Shown here piece after piece: positions 33,335-42,154 of a DNA stretch of 64,000 bases. How positions within the stretch are numbered: the first letter of the stretch is position 1; the number at the start of each line of letters is the position of its first letter. The notes below the pieces were generated by a model. That model ran no database searches and had not been told where the DNA came from. It saw only the letters and a list, made by a program, of their open reading frames with translations. This DNA is from Amycolatopsis oliviviridis (GTDB taxonomy: Bacteria > Actinomycetota > Actinomycetes > Mycobacteriales > Pseudonocardiaceae), in contig NZ_BNAY01000010.1 in assembly GCF_014654365.1 (NCBI RefSeq), forward strand, positions 62,001-126,000, given 5' to 3'. The translations under genes and the position numbers were made by a program.

Positions 33335-33691
33335 TCAGGCAGCCAAGATGCCCAGTGACGGAGCTCGTGGCCGGACGCGGCCGCGCGCGTCGGGGTCGCG
33401 AAGACTCAAGAACAGCTGCGCGCGTTCACGCAGCTTGATGACCCGCACCTTCATCGCGGCGGCCGCCGGTTCCGGACGGAAATGCGCCGCGAGCGCGAGC
33501 AGGACGACGGCGAGGGACGCCGTCAGGGCGGCGGCCAGGCCGAGCGGGTTGGCCACCGTGATCGACGCCGTCAGCGCGGTGACCAGGCCCAGCGGGTTGA
33601 CCCCGCCGACCACCGGGAGCACGACGAACAACTCGGGCAGGAACAGCGCAAGCATCAGCTTGAGCCGCACGCCGAAGTAGGTTCGCTCCAC
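33335..33691 (-). CDS. DUF6412-type small membrane protein
   Basis: About 118 aa from the GTG at 33691. Two to three hydrophobic helices (LMLALFLPELFVVLPVVGG; NPLGLAAALTASLAVVLLALAAHF), an internal repeat of NPLGL..ALTAS, and a basic cytosolic tail (KVRVIKLRERAQLFLSLRDPDARGRVRPR). It resembles DUF6412 proteins found beside YidC paralogues. A longer frame starting at 33778 would overlap the divergent ABC-F gene and is less likely. It lies 69 bp upstream of the YidC gene on the same strand. Function unknown; association with membrane insertion is inferred from context. Confidence 0.7.
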   Translation of the reverse strand: MERTYFGVRLKLMLALFLPELFVVLPVVGGVNPLGLVTALTASITVANPLGLAAALTASLAVVLLALAAHFRPEPAAAAMKVRVIKLRERAQLFLSLRDPDARGRVRPRAPSLGILAA

Positions 33692-33754
33692 GTCACCGAG
33701 GCTACCGGAAATATTGCGTTGCGTGATTTCCGCGGCCACGGGCAGTCTGGCGAG

Positions 33755-35374
33755 ATGGGTCACGTGGAAGTCGCGCACGTCGAGTACTACCTGCCCGACG
33801 GGCGGTTGCTGCTCGGCGACGTCTCGTTCCGCGTCGGCGAGGGCAACGTCTGCGCGCTCGTCGGGGCCAACGGGGCGGGCAAGACGACCTTGCTGCGGCT
33901 GATCTCGGGCGAGCTCGCCCCCGACGGCGGCTCGGTGACCATCAGCGGCGGGCTCGGCGTGATGCCGCAGTTCGTCGGCTCGGTACGCGACGAGCGGACC
34001 GTGCGGGACCTGCTCGTGTCCGTGTCACCGGACGCGCTCCGCGCCGCGGCCCGCGCCGTCGACGAGACCGAACTCGCGTTGATGGAACGCGACGACGAAG
34101 CGGCTCAGATGGCTTACGCCCAGGCGCTCGGCGATTGGGGCGACGCCCGCGGCTACGAAGCCGAGGTCATGTGGGACAAGTGCACGACGGCGGCGCTCAA
34201 CCTGCCGTACGAGAAGGCGCGCTGGCGTGAGGTGCGCACCCTGTCCGGCGGCGAGCAGAAGCGGCTGGTCCTGGAGGCGCTGCTGCTCGGCGGTTGCGGT
34301 GTCCTCCTGCTCGACGAGCCGGACAACTACCTCGACGTCCCCGGCAAGCTGTGGCTGGAAGAGCGGCTGCGTGAGACCCAGAAGACCGTGCTGTTCGTTT
34401 CGCACGACCGGGAACTGCTCGCGCGGGCGGCGAAGAAGATCATCAGCGTCGAACCCGGACCCGCCGGCGGCGACGTCTGGGTGCACGGCGGCGGCTTCGA
34501 CACCTACCACCAGGCACGCACGGAGCGGTTCGAACGCTTCGAGGAGCTCCGCCGTCGCTGGGACGAAAAGCACGCCCAGCTCAAGAAACTCGTCGCCGAC
34601 ATGCGTCAGTACGCCGCGCGCAGCGACGAGATGGCCTCGCGCTACCACGCCGCGCAGACGCGCTTGCGCAAGTTCGAGGAGGCGGGCGCGCCCGCCGCTC
34701 CCCCGCGCGAACAGAAGATCACGATGCGCCTGCGCGGCGGCCGGACCGGCGTTCGCGCCGTCACCTGCGAGGGGCTCGAACTCCGCGGCCTGATGAAACC
34801 CTTCGACCTGGAGATCTACTACGGCGAACGGGTCGCGGTGCTCGGCTCCAACGGCTCCGGCAAATCGCATTTCCTGCGGTTGCTGGCCGGTGAGGACGTC
34901 GCGCACGACGGGATGTGGAAGCTCGGCGCCCGAGTCGTCCCCGGCCACTTCGCGCAGACGCACGCGCATCCCGAACTGCTCGGGCGCACGCTCGTCGACA
35001 TCCTCTGGACCGAACACGCGCGCGGTCGAGGACCCGCGATGAACATCCTGCGCCGGTACGAACTCGACGGTCAGGGCGACCAGCGGTTCGAGAAGCTGTC
35101 CGGCGGCCAGCAGGCGCGGTTCCAGATCCTGCTGCTGGAGATCGGCGGCGCCACCATCCTGCTGCTGGACGAGCCGACCGACAACCTCGACCTCGCTTCG
35201 GCGGAAGCGCTCCAGCAGGCACTGGAAGCGTACGAAGGCACCACGGTGGCGGTGACGCACGACCGATGGTTCGCGCGCTCCTTCGACCGGTACCTCGTGT
35301 TCGGCACCGACGGGCACGTGCGGGAAACCCCGGAACCGGTGTGGGACGAGCGGCCGGTGCAGCGCCAGCGATAA
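33755..35374 (+). CDS. ABC-F family ATPase
   Basis: 539-aa soluble protein with two ABC domains and no membrane segment. First half: Walker A GANGAGKTT, signature LSGGEQKR, Walker B LLLDEPDNYLD. The linker is a charged helical hairpin (roughly residues 250-320, RFERFEELRRRWDEKHAQL). Second half: GSNGSGKSH, LSGGQQARFQ, LLLDEPTDNLD. ABC-F proteins act at the ribosomal E site, either as translation factors or in antibiotic protection. Wide distribution of this subtype in actinomycetes and the plain promoter region make a housekeeping role as likely as resistance. Ends at a perfect hairpin. Confidence 0.9.
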   Translation: MGHVEVAHVEYYLPDGRLLLGDVSFRVGEGNVCALVGANGAGKTTLLRLISGELAPDGGSVTISGGLGVMPQFVGSVRDERTVRDLLVSVSPDALRAAARAVDETELALMERDDEAAQMAYAQALGDWGDARGYEAEVMWDKCTTAALNLPYEKARWREVRTLSGGEQKRLVLEALLLGGCGVLLLDEPDNYLDVPGKLWLEERLRETQKTVLFVSHDRELLARAAKKIISVEPGPAGGDVWVHGGGFDTYHQARTERFERFEELRRRWDEKHAQLKKLVADMRQYAARSDEMASRYHAAQTRLRKFEEAGAPAAPPREQKITMRLRGGRTGVRAVTCEGLELRGLMKPFDLEIYYGERVAVLGSNGSGKSHFLRLLAGEDVAHDGMWKLGARVVPGHFAQTHAHPELLGRTLVDILWTEHARGRGPAMNILRRYELDGQGDQRFEKLSGGQQARFQILLLEIGGATILLLDEPTDNLDLASAEALQQALEAYEGTTVAVTHDRWFARSFDRYLVFGTDGHVRETPEPVWDERPVQRQR

Positions 35375-35398
35375 TCACTCCCGGGTAAGGCAAGACGA

Positions 35399-35430
35399 CA
35401 CGCCGACCGAAGGCACCTTCGGCCGGCGTG
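35399..35430 (+). terminator. Terminator after ABC-F gene
   Basis: CACGCCG-A-CCGAAGG pairs with CCTTCGG-C-CGGCGTG around a CA loop, 24 bp beyond the stop. Confidence 0.75.
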
Positions 35431-35507
35431 CCGTGTGTTTCAATGCCGCCGCACCGCGTGCCCGTCCACCGGCGACCACGCCGAACCCGTTCGAAGCTGG
35501 AGATCCC

Positions 35508-36521
35508 GTGAGGGCCGCCGCAATCCCCTTCGCCATCGCCGCCTTGTGCTGCGCGGCGTTCCTGGTGAGTTTCCTTCGCGACCGACGTCGGCTGCGGAAC
35601 GGTTTCTACCTGTTCTTCGCGCTCTTGTTCCTCGGCATCACCTTCATCGCGCTCCTCGCCTCGGTGTCCCCCGAGGCGGCGGGCTTCGTCGCGCTCGGCG
35701 TGATCCTGCTGATCGTCCCGACGGTCCTCGCGCTGACGGTCTTCCTGATCTGCAACGGGATCACCATGCTCCGCCGCGAAGGCCGCCGTCTGGCCAACGT
35801 GCTGTCGCTGCTGACCGGACTCGGCATCTGCGCGCTGATCGTGTTCAACGCGACGGTGACGCAACTGGACTGGGAGCCTCTCGACATCGTCCGGGGCAGC
35901 CTCAACGGGATCCTCGTCTACGTCTCGTTCCTCTTCGTCTGTTTCCTGCTGTACTCGATCGTCTACGGCCGCATCCGCACCGAGAAGGGTGTGGACTTCG
36001 TCGTGGTGCTGGGCTCGGGACTGCTGGAGGGCCACAAGGTGCCGCCGCTGCTGGCCGGCCGCCTGAAGCGGGCCAAACGCGTCGTGGACGCCGAGGCCCG
36101 TCGCGGCCGGGAGCCGATGGTGGTCACCTCGGGCGGGCAAGGGCCCGACGAGGACCTGCCGGAGTCCCACGCCATGGCCGAGTACCTCGTCGAGAACGGG
36201 GTGCCGCGGGAACGGATCCTGCTGGAGGACCGATCGCGGACGACGTTCGAGAATCTCACCTTCAGCGCCGAGATCATGAAGGAGCGGAAGGCGGACTACC
36301 GGTGCACGGTGGTCACGAACAACTTCCACGTGCTCCGCGCCGCCCTCATCGCCCGCCGCGCCAAGGTGAACGGCCAGGTCATCGGGTCGCCGACGGCCTG
36401 GTACTTCTGGCCGAGCGCCACCATCCGCGAATTCGTGGCGATCCTGGTGGACCACAAGATCAAGAACCTGGTCATCTGCGGGCTCATCGTGCTTTCCCAG
36501 GTCTCACGCGCCTTCTCGTGA
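35508..36521 (+). CDS. YdcF-type (DUF218) membrane protein
   Basis: 337 aa. The N-terminal half has five to six hydrophobic helices (residues about 3-20, 30-50, 58-85, 105-125, 145-165). The C-terminal DUF218 domain begins VDFVVVLGSGLLEGHKVPPLLAGRL, with TSGGQGPDEDLPES, ILLEDRSRTTFENL and VVTNNFHVLRA motifs that form the active pocket in ElyC/SanA/YdcF relatives linked to envelope integrity. GTG at 35508 with GGAG 5 bases upstream. The final stop overlaps the start of a CGTGAGTGGT repeat end. Function is unproven. Confidence 0.88.
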   Translation: MRAAAIPFAIAALCCAAFLVSFLRDRRRLRNGFYLFFALLFLGITFIALLASVSPEAAGFVALGVILLIVPTVLALTVFLICNGITMLRREGRRLANVLSLLTGLGICALIVFNATVTQLDWEPLDIVRGSLNGILVYVSFLFVCFLLYSIVYGRIRTEKGVDFVVVLGSGLLEGHKVPPLLAGRLKRAKRVVDAEARRGREPMVVTSGGQGPDEDLPESHAMAEYLVENGVPRERILLEDRSRTTFENLTFSAEIMKERKADYRCTVVTNNFHVLRAALIARRAKVNGQVIGSPTAWYFWPSATIREFVAILVDHKIKNLVICGLIVLSQVSRAFS

Positions 36522-36586
36522 GTGGTGGTCGTGGGTCCGACGAGAGGTAAGCGTTGTGAAAGCCACTTTCGCAACGCTCTGCCGAA

Positions 36587-36641
36587 GTACATGAAGGACC
36601 CCTTCCTTGCGATAGGCGCAAGGAAGGGGTCCTTCATGTAC
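36587..36641. repeat. Perfect 25-bp-arm hairpin, repeated at 49460
   Basis: Arms 36587-36611 and 36617-36641 around ATAGG. The reverse complement, with flanking CCGCCTGCTG, recurs at 49452-49510. A smaller dyad GCGTTG..CAACGC with a GAAAG/CTTTC core lies at 36551-36577. Together these fill the gap 36522-36794, which has no gene. Confidence 0.75.
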
Positions 36642-36794
36642 AGCAGGCGGACAGACGCCGGTGCAGGTGCGTGAAGGCCCCTTCAGCCGTCTTTGGCACC
36701 CCGGGGCGAATTCCCGCCGCCACCGCCCAGAGCGCCGTGACAAATCCCGGCCGTCCGTTGACAACACCGTTTTCACCGGGCCATCGTCCAGCGC

Positions 36795-37616
36795 ATGACC
36801 ACCGACACCCGGCAGGCGATGGCGCTGCTGTTCGACCGGACGGCGAAGACCTACGACGCCCTCGGCGTCGACTTCTTCGGCGTGTTCGCCAAGGAGCTGC
36901 TCGACCGGGTCGGCCTCGTCCCCGGCGAGCGGGTGCTGGACGTCGGCTGCGGACGCGGCGCGGTGCTGTTCCCGGCGGCCGAGCTGGTCGGCCCGGACGG
37001 ATCGGTACTGGGCATAGACCTATCCGCCGAGATGATCGAGCGTACCGCGAAAGATATCGAGGACCGCGGAACCCACGTCTCCGTTTCCCTTATGGACGCC
37101 CAAGAACCGACGCTTCCCGAAGCCTCCTTCGATGCGCTCCTCGCGTCCTTCGTGGTCTTCTTCCTGCCGGATCCGGTCGCCGCCCTGCGGTCATGGCACC
37201 GTTTGCTCCGCCCCGGCGGCCGGATCGGGGTGACGACGTTCGGCGCCGACGATCCCCGATGGGCGGCCGTGCGCGAGGTGTTCAAACCGTTCGTACCGCC
37301 GGAATTGGCTTGGACGCTGGCGATCAGAGCCGGCTTGTTCTCCTCCGTCGAGGGCTTCGGCCAGGCCGTGGAGTCGGCGGGCTTCACCGGCGTCACGTCC
37401 GAGGAACGTGTCTGTCCGGTGAAGTTCGCCGACCCCGGGCACTGGATCGACTGGTCCTGGTCGCAGGGCCAGCGGATGTTCTGGGAGCTGGTTCCGGAAG
37501 ACCGCCTCGACGCCGTGCGCCGGGCCGTTCTCGCGGAACTGGAACCGTTGCGCGAGCCCGACGGGAGCGTGGTGCTGGCGCAGACCGTGCGCTACACCCT
37601 CGCCCGCCGGGCTTGA
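36795..37616 (+). CDS. SAM-dependent methyltransferase
   Basis: 273-aa class I methyltransferase. SAM-binding motif I VLDVGCGRGAVLFPA at about 50-64, acidic loop VLGIDLS near 78, and post-motif SFDALLASFVVFFLPDPVAALRSWHRLLRPGG typical of UbiE/menaquinone-like and natural-product methyltransferases (Methyltransf_11/25). Starts at the ATG 36795; ends 1 bp from the stop of the convergent ABC-F gene. The substrate is unknown. Its position next to an ABC-F gene might suggest resistance, but rRNA methyltransferase motifs are not seen. Confidence 0.88.
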   Translation: MTTDTRQAMALLFDRTAKTYDALGVDFFGVFAKELLDRVGLVPGERVLDVGCGRGAVLFPAAELVGPDGSVLGIDLSAEMIERTAKDIEDRGTHVSVSLMDAQEPTLPEASFDALLASFVVFFLPDPVAALRSWHRLLRPGGRIGVTTFGADDPRWAAVREVFKPFVPPELAWTLAIRAGLFSSVEGFGQAVESAGFTGVTSEERVCPVKFADPGHWIDWSWSQGQRMFWELVPEDRLDAVRRAVLAELEPLREPDGSVVLAQTVRYTLARRA

Positions 37617-37617
37617 C

Positions 37618-39219
37618 TCACAACGCGAGCCGCGGCCACGATTCCGTGTCCCGCGCCAGCTGCCGGTCGTGCGTGGCGATCACCACCGCGGCCGGCGTGG
37701 TCCCGAGTGCGGCGGTCAGCTCGTCGACGAGGGTGGCGGACAGGTGGTTGGTCGGTTCGTCCAGCAGCACCACGTGCGGGCGGTGGGCCAGCACCAATGC
37801 CAGATCCAGCCGGCGCCGGGCTCCGACCGACAGCTCGGCCACCGGCCGGTGCCGGTCGTAACCGGCGAGCAGACCCAGTTCACCCAGCCCCGGCCCGGAA
37901 ATCCCGGCCCTGGCGAGCTGTTCGTCGTACAGCTCCATCGCCGTCCGCCTGCCCGGCAGGTCGGATTCCTGCGCCAGCCTGCCGATCCGCGCCGACCGGG
38001 AGCGGGTGACCGTGCCCGTATCCGGCTCCAGTTCCCCGGCCAGCACGGTCAGGAGCGTCGATTTGCCCGCGCCGTTGGGTCCCGTGATCACCAGCCGGTC
38101 ACCGCTTTCCAGTACCAGGTCGACCGGACGCGCGAGCCGTCCGGCCACCGTCACCCCGGCTGCGCGGAGCAGCGTCGCGCCGCGACGTTCGGGTAGCCCG
38201 GGCATGGCGAACCGGGCGGGCGGCGGCGGGACGGCCACCACGTGCTCGGCCAGTTCCTCCTGCCGCCGGTGGACCGCGCGGACCAGCCCCGGCGCGCGGG
38301 TGGCGCGGGCATGCCTGCCGGTGCCCTTGGGCGGACGCCAGTTGTCGCGCAGCCGGTTCCGCGCCGCGCTCAGGTCGCCGGCCAGCCGTTGCCGTTCGGC
38401 GATCTGCTCGGCGTGCGACGCCTCCCAGCGAGCGCGTTCGGCTCGCCGTCCCTCGACGTAGGCCGCGTAACCACCGCCGTAGACGCGTGGCCGGTCGTCG
38501 CTCGACGGATCGAGGTCGACCACCGTGGTGGCCACGTCCGCGAGCAACGCCCGGTCGTGGCTGACCAGGACGACCACGCCCGGGTGGGCGCGCAGCCGCT
38601 CCGTGAGGTGTTCGAGCCCGGCGGCGTCGAGATGGTTGGTCGGCTCGTCGAGCAGCAGGACGGGATGTCCGGCCCCGAGCAGGCAGGCCAGCCGCACCCG
38701 GTGGCGTTGCCCGACCGACAGTGTCCCGAGTGGACGGTCACGATCGCCGACGGCGTTCAAGGCGGCCAGCGATACCTCGACCCGCCTGTCTGCGTCCCAC
38801 GCGTCGAGGGCCTCGGCCTCCTCCAGCGCCGCGGCGAAGAAGTCGTCCGCGCCGGGACGACCCTCGCCGAGCGCTTCGGTGGCGGCCTCCAGCCGGGCCA
38901 GCGCATCGCGGACGGCGGCCAGTTCGAGGTCGATCAGCGCGCCGACGGTGTCGGTGGCGCCGAGCGGGATCTGCTGGTCGGCGACACCGACCGAACCCGC
39001 GCGATGGACCTCGCCCCGGTCGGCGGCCAGTTCGCCGGCGAGGACACGGAGCAGGGTGGTCTTGCCGCGACCGTTCTCCCCGACGAGGGCGACGCGCTCA
39101 CCCGCGGCGGCGACGAGGTCGACCCCGGAAAGCACGGGCCGTCCTCCGAAGGAGAGGTGGACGCCGGACAGGCGGACGTGCGCCGCGCGCACAGGCGCGG
39201 GCGAAAGAGGGGATGACAT
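37618..39219 (-). CDS. ABC-F ribosomal-protection-type ATPase, leader-regulated
   Basis: 533-aa twin-ABC protein without membrane segments: Walker A GENGRGKTT and GPNGAGKST, signatures LSVGQRHR and LSVGARRR, Walker B LLLDEPTNHLD and LLDEPTNHLS. The inter-domain region is long and basic (RNRLRDNWRPPKGTGRHARATRAPGL region, around 290-320), as in antibiotic-resistance ABC-F proteins such as TlrC, OleB and LmrC relatives. The LSVG signatures replace the usual LSGG. The ATG at 39219 has GGAGGC 9 bases upstream, and that site can be sequestered by upstream RNA. The 10-codon leader and attenuator indicate induction by a translation inhibitor. Confidence 0.9.
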   Translation of the reverse strand: MSSPLSPAPVRAAHVRLSGVHLSFGGRPVLSGVDLVAAAGERVALVGENGRGKTTLLRVLAGELAADRGEVHRAGSVGVADQQIPLGATDTVGALIDLELAAVRDALARLEAATEALGEGRPGADDFFAAALEEAEALDAWDADRRVEVSLAALNAVGDRDRPLGTLSVGQRHRVRLACLLGAGHPVLLLDEPTNHLDAAGLEHLTERLRAHPGVVVLVSHDRALLADVATTVVDLDPSSDDRPRVYGGGYAAYVEGRRAERARWEASHAEQIAERQRLAGDLSAARNRLRDNWRPPKGTGRHARATRAPGLVRAVHRRQEELAEHVVAVPPPPARFAMPGLPERRGATLLRAAGVTVAGRLARPVDLVLESGDRLVITGPNGAGKSTLLTVLAGELEPDTGTVTRSRSARIGRLAQESDLPGRRTAMELYDEQLARAGISGPGLGELGLLAGYDRHRPVAELSVGARRRLDLALVLAHRPHVVLLDEPTNHLSATLVDELTAALGTTPAAVVIATHDRQLARDTESWPRLAL

Positions 39220-39228
39220 GAAAGAACT

Positions 39229-39315
39229 GCCTCCGGTGAAAGTGATGAGCAGGAAGAACGAACTCCGGTATCCGCGGTTCGCGGCACCGGTGGAGGCGTC
39301 GTTCCTCAGAGGAAC
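39229..39315 (-). promoter_or_regulatory. Attenuator-like leader of ABC-F gene
   Basis: In the RNA, GTTCCTCTGAGGAAC (39301-39315) is a perfect hairpin that includes the leader stop codon. Downstream GCCTCC (39292-39297) can pair with the GGAGGC ribosome site (39229-39234), extended by GGTG/CACC with a 3-base bulge. A ribosome stalled on the leader would disrupt the first hairpin and could change which pairing forms, exposing the ABC-F ribosome site. Confidence 0.55.
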
Positions 39316-39338
39316 AGCAGTAGCTGCATCACGATCAC
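39306..39338 (-). CDS. 10-aa putative regulatory leader peptide
   Basis: GTG-ATC-GTG-ATG-CAG-CTA-CTG... reads VIVMQLLLFL then TGA, 86 bp upstream of the ABC-F start. Alternative starts are GTG 39332 and ATG 39329. It begins only a few bases downstream of a TAGTCT -10 hexamer, so it is probably translated leaderless. Short hydrophobic leaders that stall in the presence of macrolides, lincosamides or phenicols precede many resistance genes, and the three consecutive Leu codons suit this role. The identity of the inducing drug is not shown. Confidence 0.5.
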   Translation of the reverse strand: MIVMQLLLFL

Positions 39339-39339
39339 G

Positions 39340-39378
39340 AGACTAGGACACGCCCGGACGTCCGCGCATCCGATTTTC
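39340..39378 (-). promoter_or_regulatory. Promoter of ABC-F leader, WhiB7/WblC-like layout
   Basis: Minus strand: AAAATCGG (from 39377), directly followed by a weak -35 (ATGCGC), an 18-bp spacer, and -10 TAGTCT (39345-39340). An AT-rich block immediately upstream of a poor -35 is the arrangement described for WhiB7/WblC-dependent, antibiotic-inducible promoters. Confidence 0.5.
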
Positions 39379-39601
39379 GGCGGGCGGGAGATCCACACCT
39401 TCGCACCATCCCCCGTGCCTGCCGATCACGGCGTGGGCACCCACTCCCACCTGCGAAGACATGCCGATCCTTACCCGCGAGCGCGGACTCAAACCCGCAC
39501 TTTCCGGGGTCACCCACAGGTACACCACGTCGGTTGCCATGATCACCGGTCCGGTCGACGGTGGCCTTCTCACCAGCATCTTTCGAGAGGAGCCAGGACC
39601 G

Positions 39602-40420
39602 ATGGCGAAGACCATGCAGCCGCAGGAACTCATCGACAGTGCCGTGGTCGACCCGACCGGCCACAAACTCGGCAAGGTCGGCACCGTCTACCTCGCTGAC
39701 GCGACGCATCAGCCGGAGTGGATCACGGTCAAGACGGGCCTGTTCGGCTCCAAGGAGAGTTTCGTCCCGCTCTCGGGCGCGCACGCGGACCAGGATGGCG
39801 TGCACGTCCGCGTCGACAAGGACGCCGTCTCGGAAGCGCCTCGTATCGAGGCCGACGGCCACCTGTCCCAGGAGGAAAGCGCGCGGCTGTACCAGCATTA
39901 CGGGCTGCCCATGCCGCGGACGTCGCCGGACGGCCGGATGGACGACCGGGCGCAGGGTCGGGGCACCCAGGGCCAGGGCACCGGCCGAGGCGACACCGGC
40001 CGCGGCAAGGCCGGGATGGACGCGGCCGCCGGGAAGTCCGACCAGGACGCCGAGCACACCATGACGCGCTCCGAGGAGCGGCTGAAGGTCGGCACCGAGC
40101 AGGTCGAAACCGGTCACGTACGGCTGCGCAAGTACGTCGTCACCGAGGAGCAGCAGATCACCGTGCCGGTCAGCCACGAGGAGGTGCGGATCGAGCGGGA
40201 ACCGATCGCCGACGCTTCCGGCGGGAGGGCCGAGATCGCCGAGGACGAGCAGGAAGTGGTGCTGCACGCCGAGAAACCGGTGGTGGACAAGGAAACCGTC
40301 GCGGTCGAGCGGGCGAGGCTCAAGACCGAGACGGTCACGGAGGACCAGACGATCTCCGGCAAGGTCCGCAAGGAACAGTTCGAGGTCACGGACGACGAAG
40401 GCAAGCATCGCAAGTCCTGA
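39602..40420 (+). CDS. PRC-barrel / DUF2382 stress protein
   Basis: 272 aa. Residues 1-75 form a PRC-barrel domain (SAVVDPTGHKLGKVGTVYLAD; PEWITVKTGLFG). A Gly/Gln/Arg-rich low-complexity linker follows at about 115-145 (DRAQGRGTQGQGTGRGDTGRG). The C-terminal 120 residues are a DUF2382 domain, charged and heptad-like (EERLKVGTEQVETGHVRLRKYVVTEEQ region). Proteins of this layout are linked to general stress and desiccation in actinomycetes and Deinococcus. Starts at the ATG 39602 after GAGAGGAG. Ends at a convergent hairpin. Confidence 0.88.
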   Translation: MAKTMQPQELIDSAVVDPTGHKLGKVGTVYLADATHQPEWITVKTGLFGSKESFVPLSGAHADQDGVHVRVDKDAVSEAPRIEADGHLSQEESARLYQHYGLPMPRTSPDGRMDDRAQGRGTQGQGTGRGDTGRGKAGMDAAAGKSDQDAEHTMTRSEERLKVGTEQVETGHVRLRKYVVTEEQQITVPVSHEEVRIEREPIADASGGRAEIAEDEQEVVLHAEKPVVDKETVAVERARLKTETVTEDQTISGKVRKEQFEVTDDEGKHRKS

Positions 40421-40429
40421 TCCCGGAAC

Positions 40430-40458
40430 GGGGGCGGCTCGCGCGACGGGCCGCCCCC
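40430..40458. terminator. Bidirectional terminator
   Basis: GGGGGCGGC (40430-40438) pairs with GCCGCCCCC (40450-40458). It sits between two convergent genes, 9 bp from one stop and 4 bp from the other. Confidence 0.75.
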
Positions 40459-40462
40459 GGGT

Positions 40463-42154
40463 TCAGCGCGGACGCCGTACGCGGGCGGCCGCGACGACGA
40501 AGCCCGCGGCCACCGCGCCCGCGATCGAGCAGCCGACGCCGGACAGCACCGCGGGCTCGTGCACGCGCAGCGCCGAGACGCACAGCCACGCCGTGGCGCC
40601 GAACAGCAGGCCGAGGACCGGCCCGCCGACGAGCGCGCCCCGCCAGCGACGGCCGTTCCGGAGGGTCCTCAGCCCGGATTCCAGATACGCCAACGCGAAC
40701 AACGCCAGGATCAGGCTGCCCGCGCCGAGCGCGCTCGCGAGCGGATGCTGCCGGGTGACGACCGTGAAGGACTCGGGAACGCCGTCCGCCGTCACCGTCG
40801 CGGTGACGGCACCGCCGACGATCCACCGGGTGAGCCCGGGGAACCGGAGATCGGCCCGGAAGCCGTCTCCGTCGGGCTTTGGTACCGCCGACGCCGAACC
40901 GAGCGGGATCCCCGCCGCCGCGAGGTCGAAGGTCACCTGCGCCGGGTTTCCCCGGCCGGTCACCGTGAACGTCTTGCTGAGGTCCACGGTCGCCGACGAC
41001 GCGGCGGCGCCGTCGACCGTCAGCGCCGTGGCTTCGTGGGGCAGGCGTTCCGGAGTGAGCACGGCGAGCACCACGAGCGCGATCGCGGCGAGCGCCGCGG
41101 CCAGCCGGAACCAGAGCACCGCACCCGGACGCCCGTCGGCCGGGGACTCCGGTTCGAACGTCGCGCGGGTCGCCGACAGCGTGGGATCCGGCGCCGGACG
41201 GCGAACCGGTCGCGTCGGCCCGTCCCCGACCGGGGCCGTCGCGGCGACCGGGGTGCTGAGCGCGGAGATCACCCTCGGAGTGAGATGACGGACCGGGACC
41301 CGGGAACGTTCCAGCCAGCCTTGCCCGTAGACGGCGGTGGCGGCCGAGGCGAGGTCGGCCGCGAAGGTCTCCGCGTCGCGGTAGCGGGAGTCGAGTTCGC
41401 GCGCGAGGCTGCGCATGACGACCCCGGCGATCGGCGCGGGCACGCCGTCGATCGGCCGCGGATCGGTGAACATGTGCTGGCGCATCATGCTGATCGCGCC
41501 CCGCGTGTTGTCGAACGGCAGCTTCCCGGACAGCAGTTCGTAGAGCACCGTGCCCGCCGAGTAGACGTCGGCCGCCGGGCTCAGCGCGTTGCCCATCGCC
41601 TGTTCGGGGGCGATGTAGGCGGGTGTGCCGAGGACTTCGCCGCCGTGCGTGACGAGGGTGGCGCCCTCGCTGATCACCTTCGCGATGCCGAAGTCGGCCA
41701 CCTTCATCACGCCTTGCGTGGTGAGGAGCAGGTTCTTGGGCTTGACGTCCAGGTGCAGCACGCCCGCTTCGTGCGCCGCGTGGAGCCCGGCGAGCATCGC
41801 CAGAGCGATCGCGCAGGCCTGCTCGGCGCTGACTCCCCCGCTCTGGAAACGGCTGTGCACCGTGCCGCCGTCGAGGCGTTCCATCACCAGCAGATGCTCG
41901 CGGCCGGTGCGCACGTAGTCGTAGACGGGCACGATGTGCGGGTGGTCGAGGCTGGCCAGCACGCGCGCTTCGCGGTCGAAGAGTTCGCTGCTGACGGCGT
42001 GGTTCAGCACGTCCCACGGCAGCTGTTTGATGGCGACGTCACGACGCAGCGAACGGTGGACGCCCGCGAAGACGACCCCCATCCCGCCCTGGCCGATCGC
42101 GGCCCCGATCTCGTACTGCGGCAGCGCCGCGACGACCTCGGCGGGTGCGCTCAT
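40463..42154 (-). CDS. Membrane-bound Ser/Thr protein kinase (PknB-like)
   Basis: 563 aa. The N-terminal Hanks-type kinase domain spans about 14-270: glycine loop GQGGMGVVF at 21-29, ATP Lys43, catalytic loop HLDVKPKN at 134-141 with Asp136, DFG 154-156, and GTPAYIAPEQ activation segment. The catalytic Arg of HRD is Leu, so this is a non-RD kinase and may not need activation-loop phosphorylation. A linker follows to about 350, then four hydrophobic helices with an extracytoplasmic beta-rich loop between helices 1 and 2 (about 380-470), which may sense envelope signals. No PASTA repeats. Start overlaps the upstream membrane-protein stop (ATGA). Confidence 0.92.
   Translation of the reverse strand: MSAPAEVVAALPQYEIGAAIGQGGMGVVFAGVHRSLRRDVAIKQLPWDVLNHAVSSELFDREARVLASLDHPHIVPVYDYVRTGREHLLVMERLDGGTVHSRFQSGGVSAEQACAIALAMLAGLHAAHEAGVLHLDVKPKNLLLTTQGVMKVADFGIAKVISEGATLVTHGGEVLGTPAYIAPEQAMGNALSPAADVYSAGTVLYELLSGKLPFDNTRGAISMMRQHMFTDPRPIDGVPAPIAGVVMRSLARELDSRYRDAETFAADLASAATAVYGQGWLERSRVPVRHLTPRVISALSTPVAATAPVGDGPTRPVRRPAPDPTLSATRATFEPESPADGRPGAVLWFRLAAALAAIALVVLAVLTPERLPHEATALTVDGAAASSATVDLSKTFTVTGRGNPAQVTFDLAAAGIPLGSASAVPKPDGDGFRADLRFPGLTRWIVGGAVTATVTADGVPESFTVVTRQHPLASALGAGSLILALFALAYLESGLRTLRNGRRWRGALVGGPVLGLLFGATAWLCVSALRVHEPAVLSGVGCSIAGAVAAGFVVAAARVRRPR

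Noticed and set aside
28977..40420. Antibiotic biosynthetic gene cluster, given UvrA-like, two ABC-F, methyltransferase and kinase-like genes
   Set aside because: These look like resistance or maintenance genes; no assembly-line or core biosynthetic enzyme lies among them, and housekeeping-type genes (YidC, DUF218, DUF2382) are interspersed.
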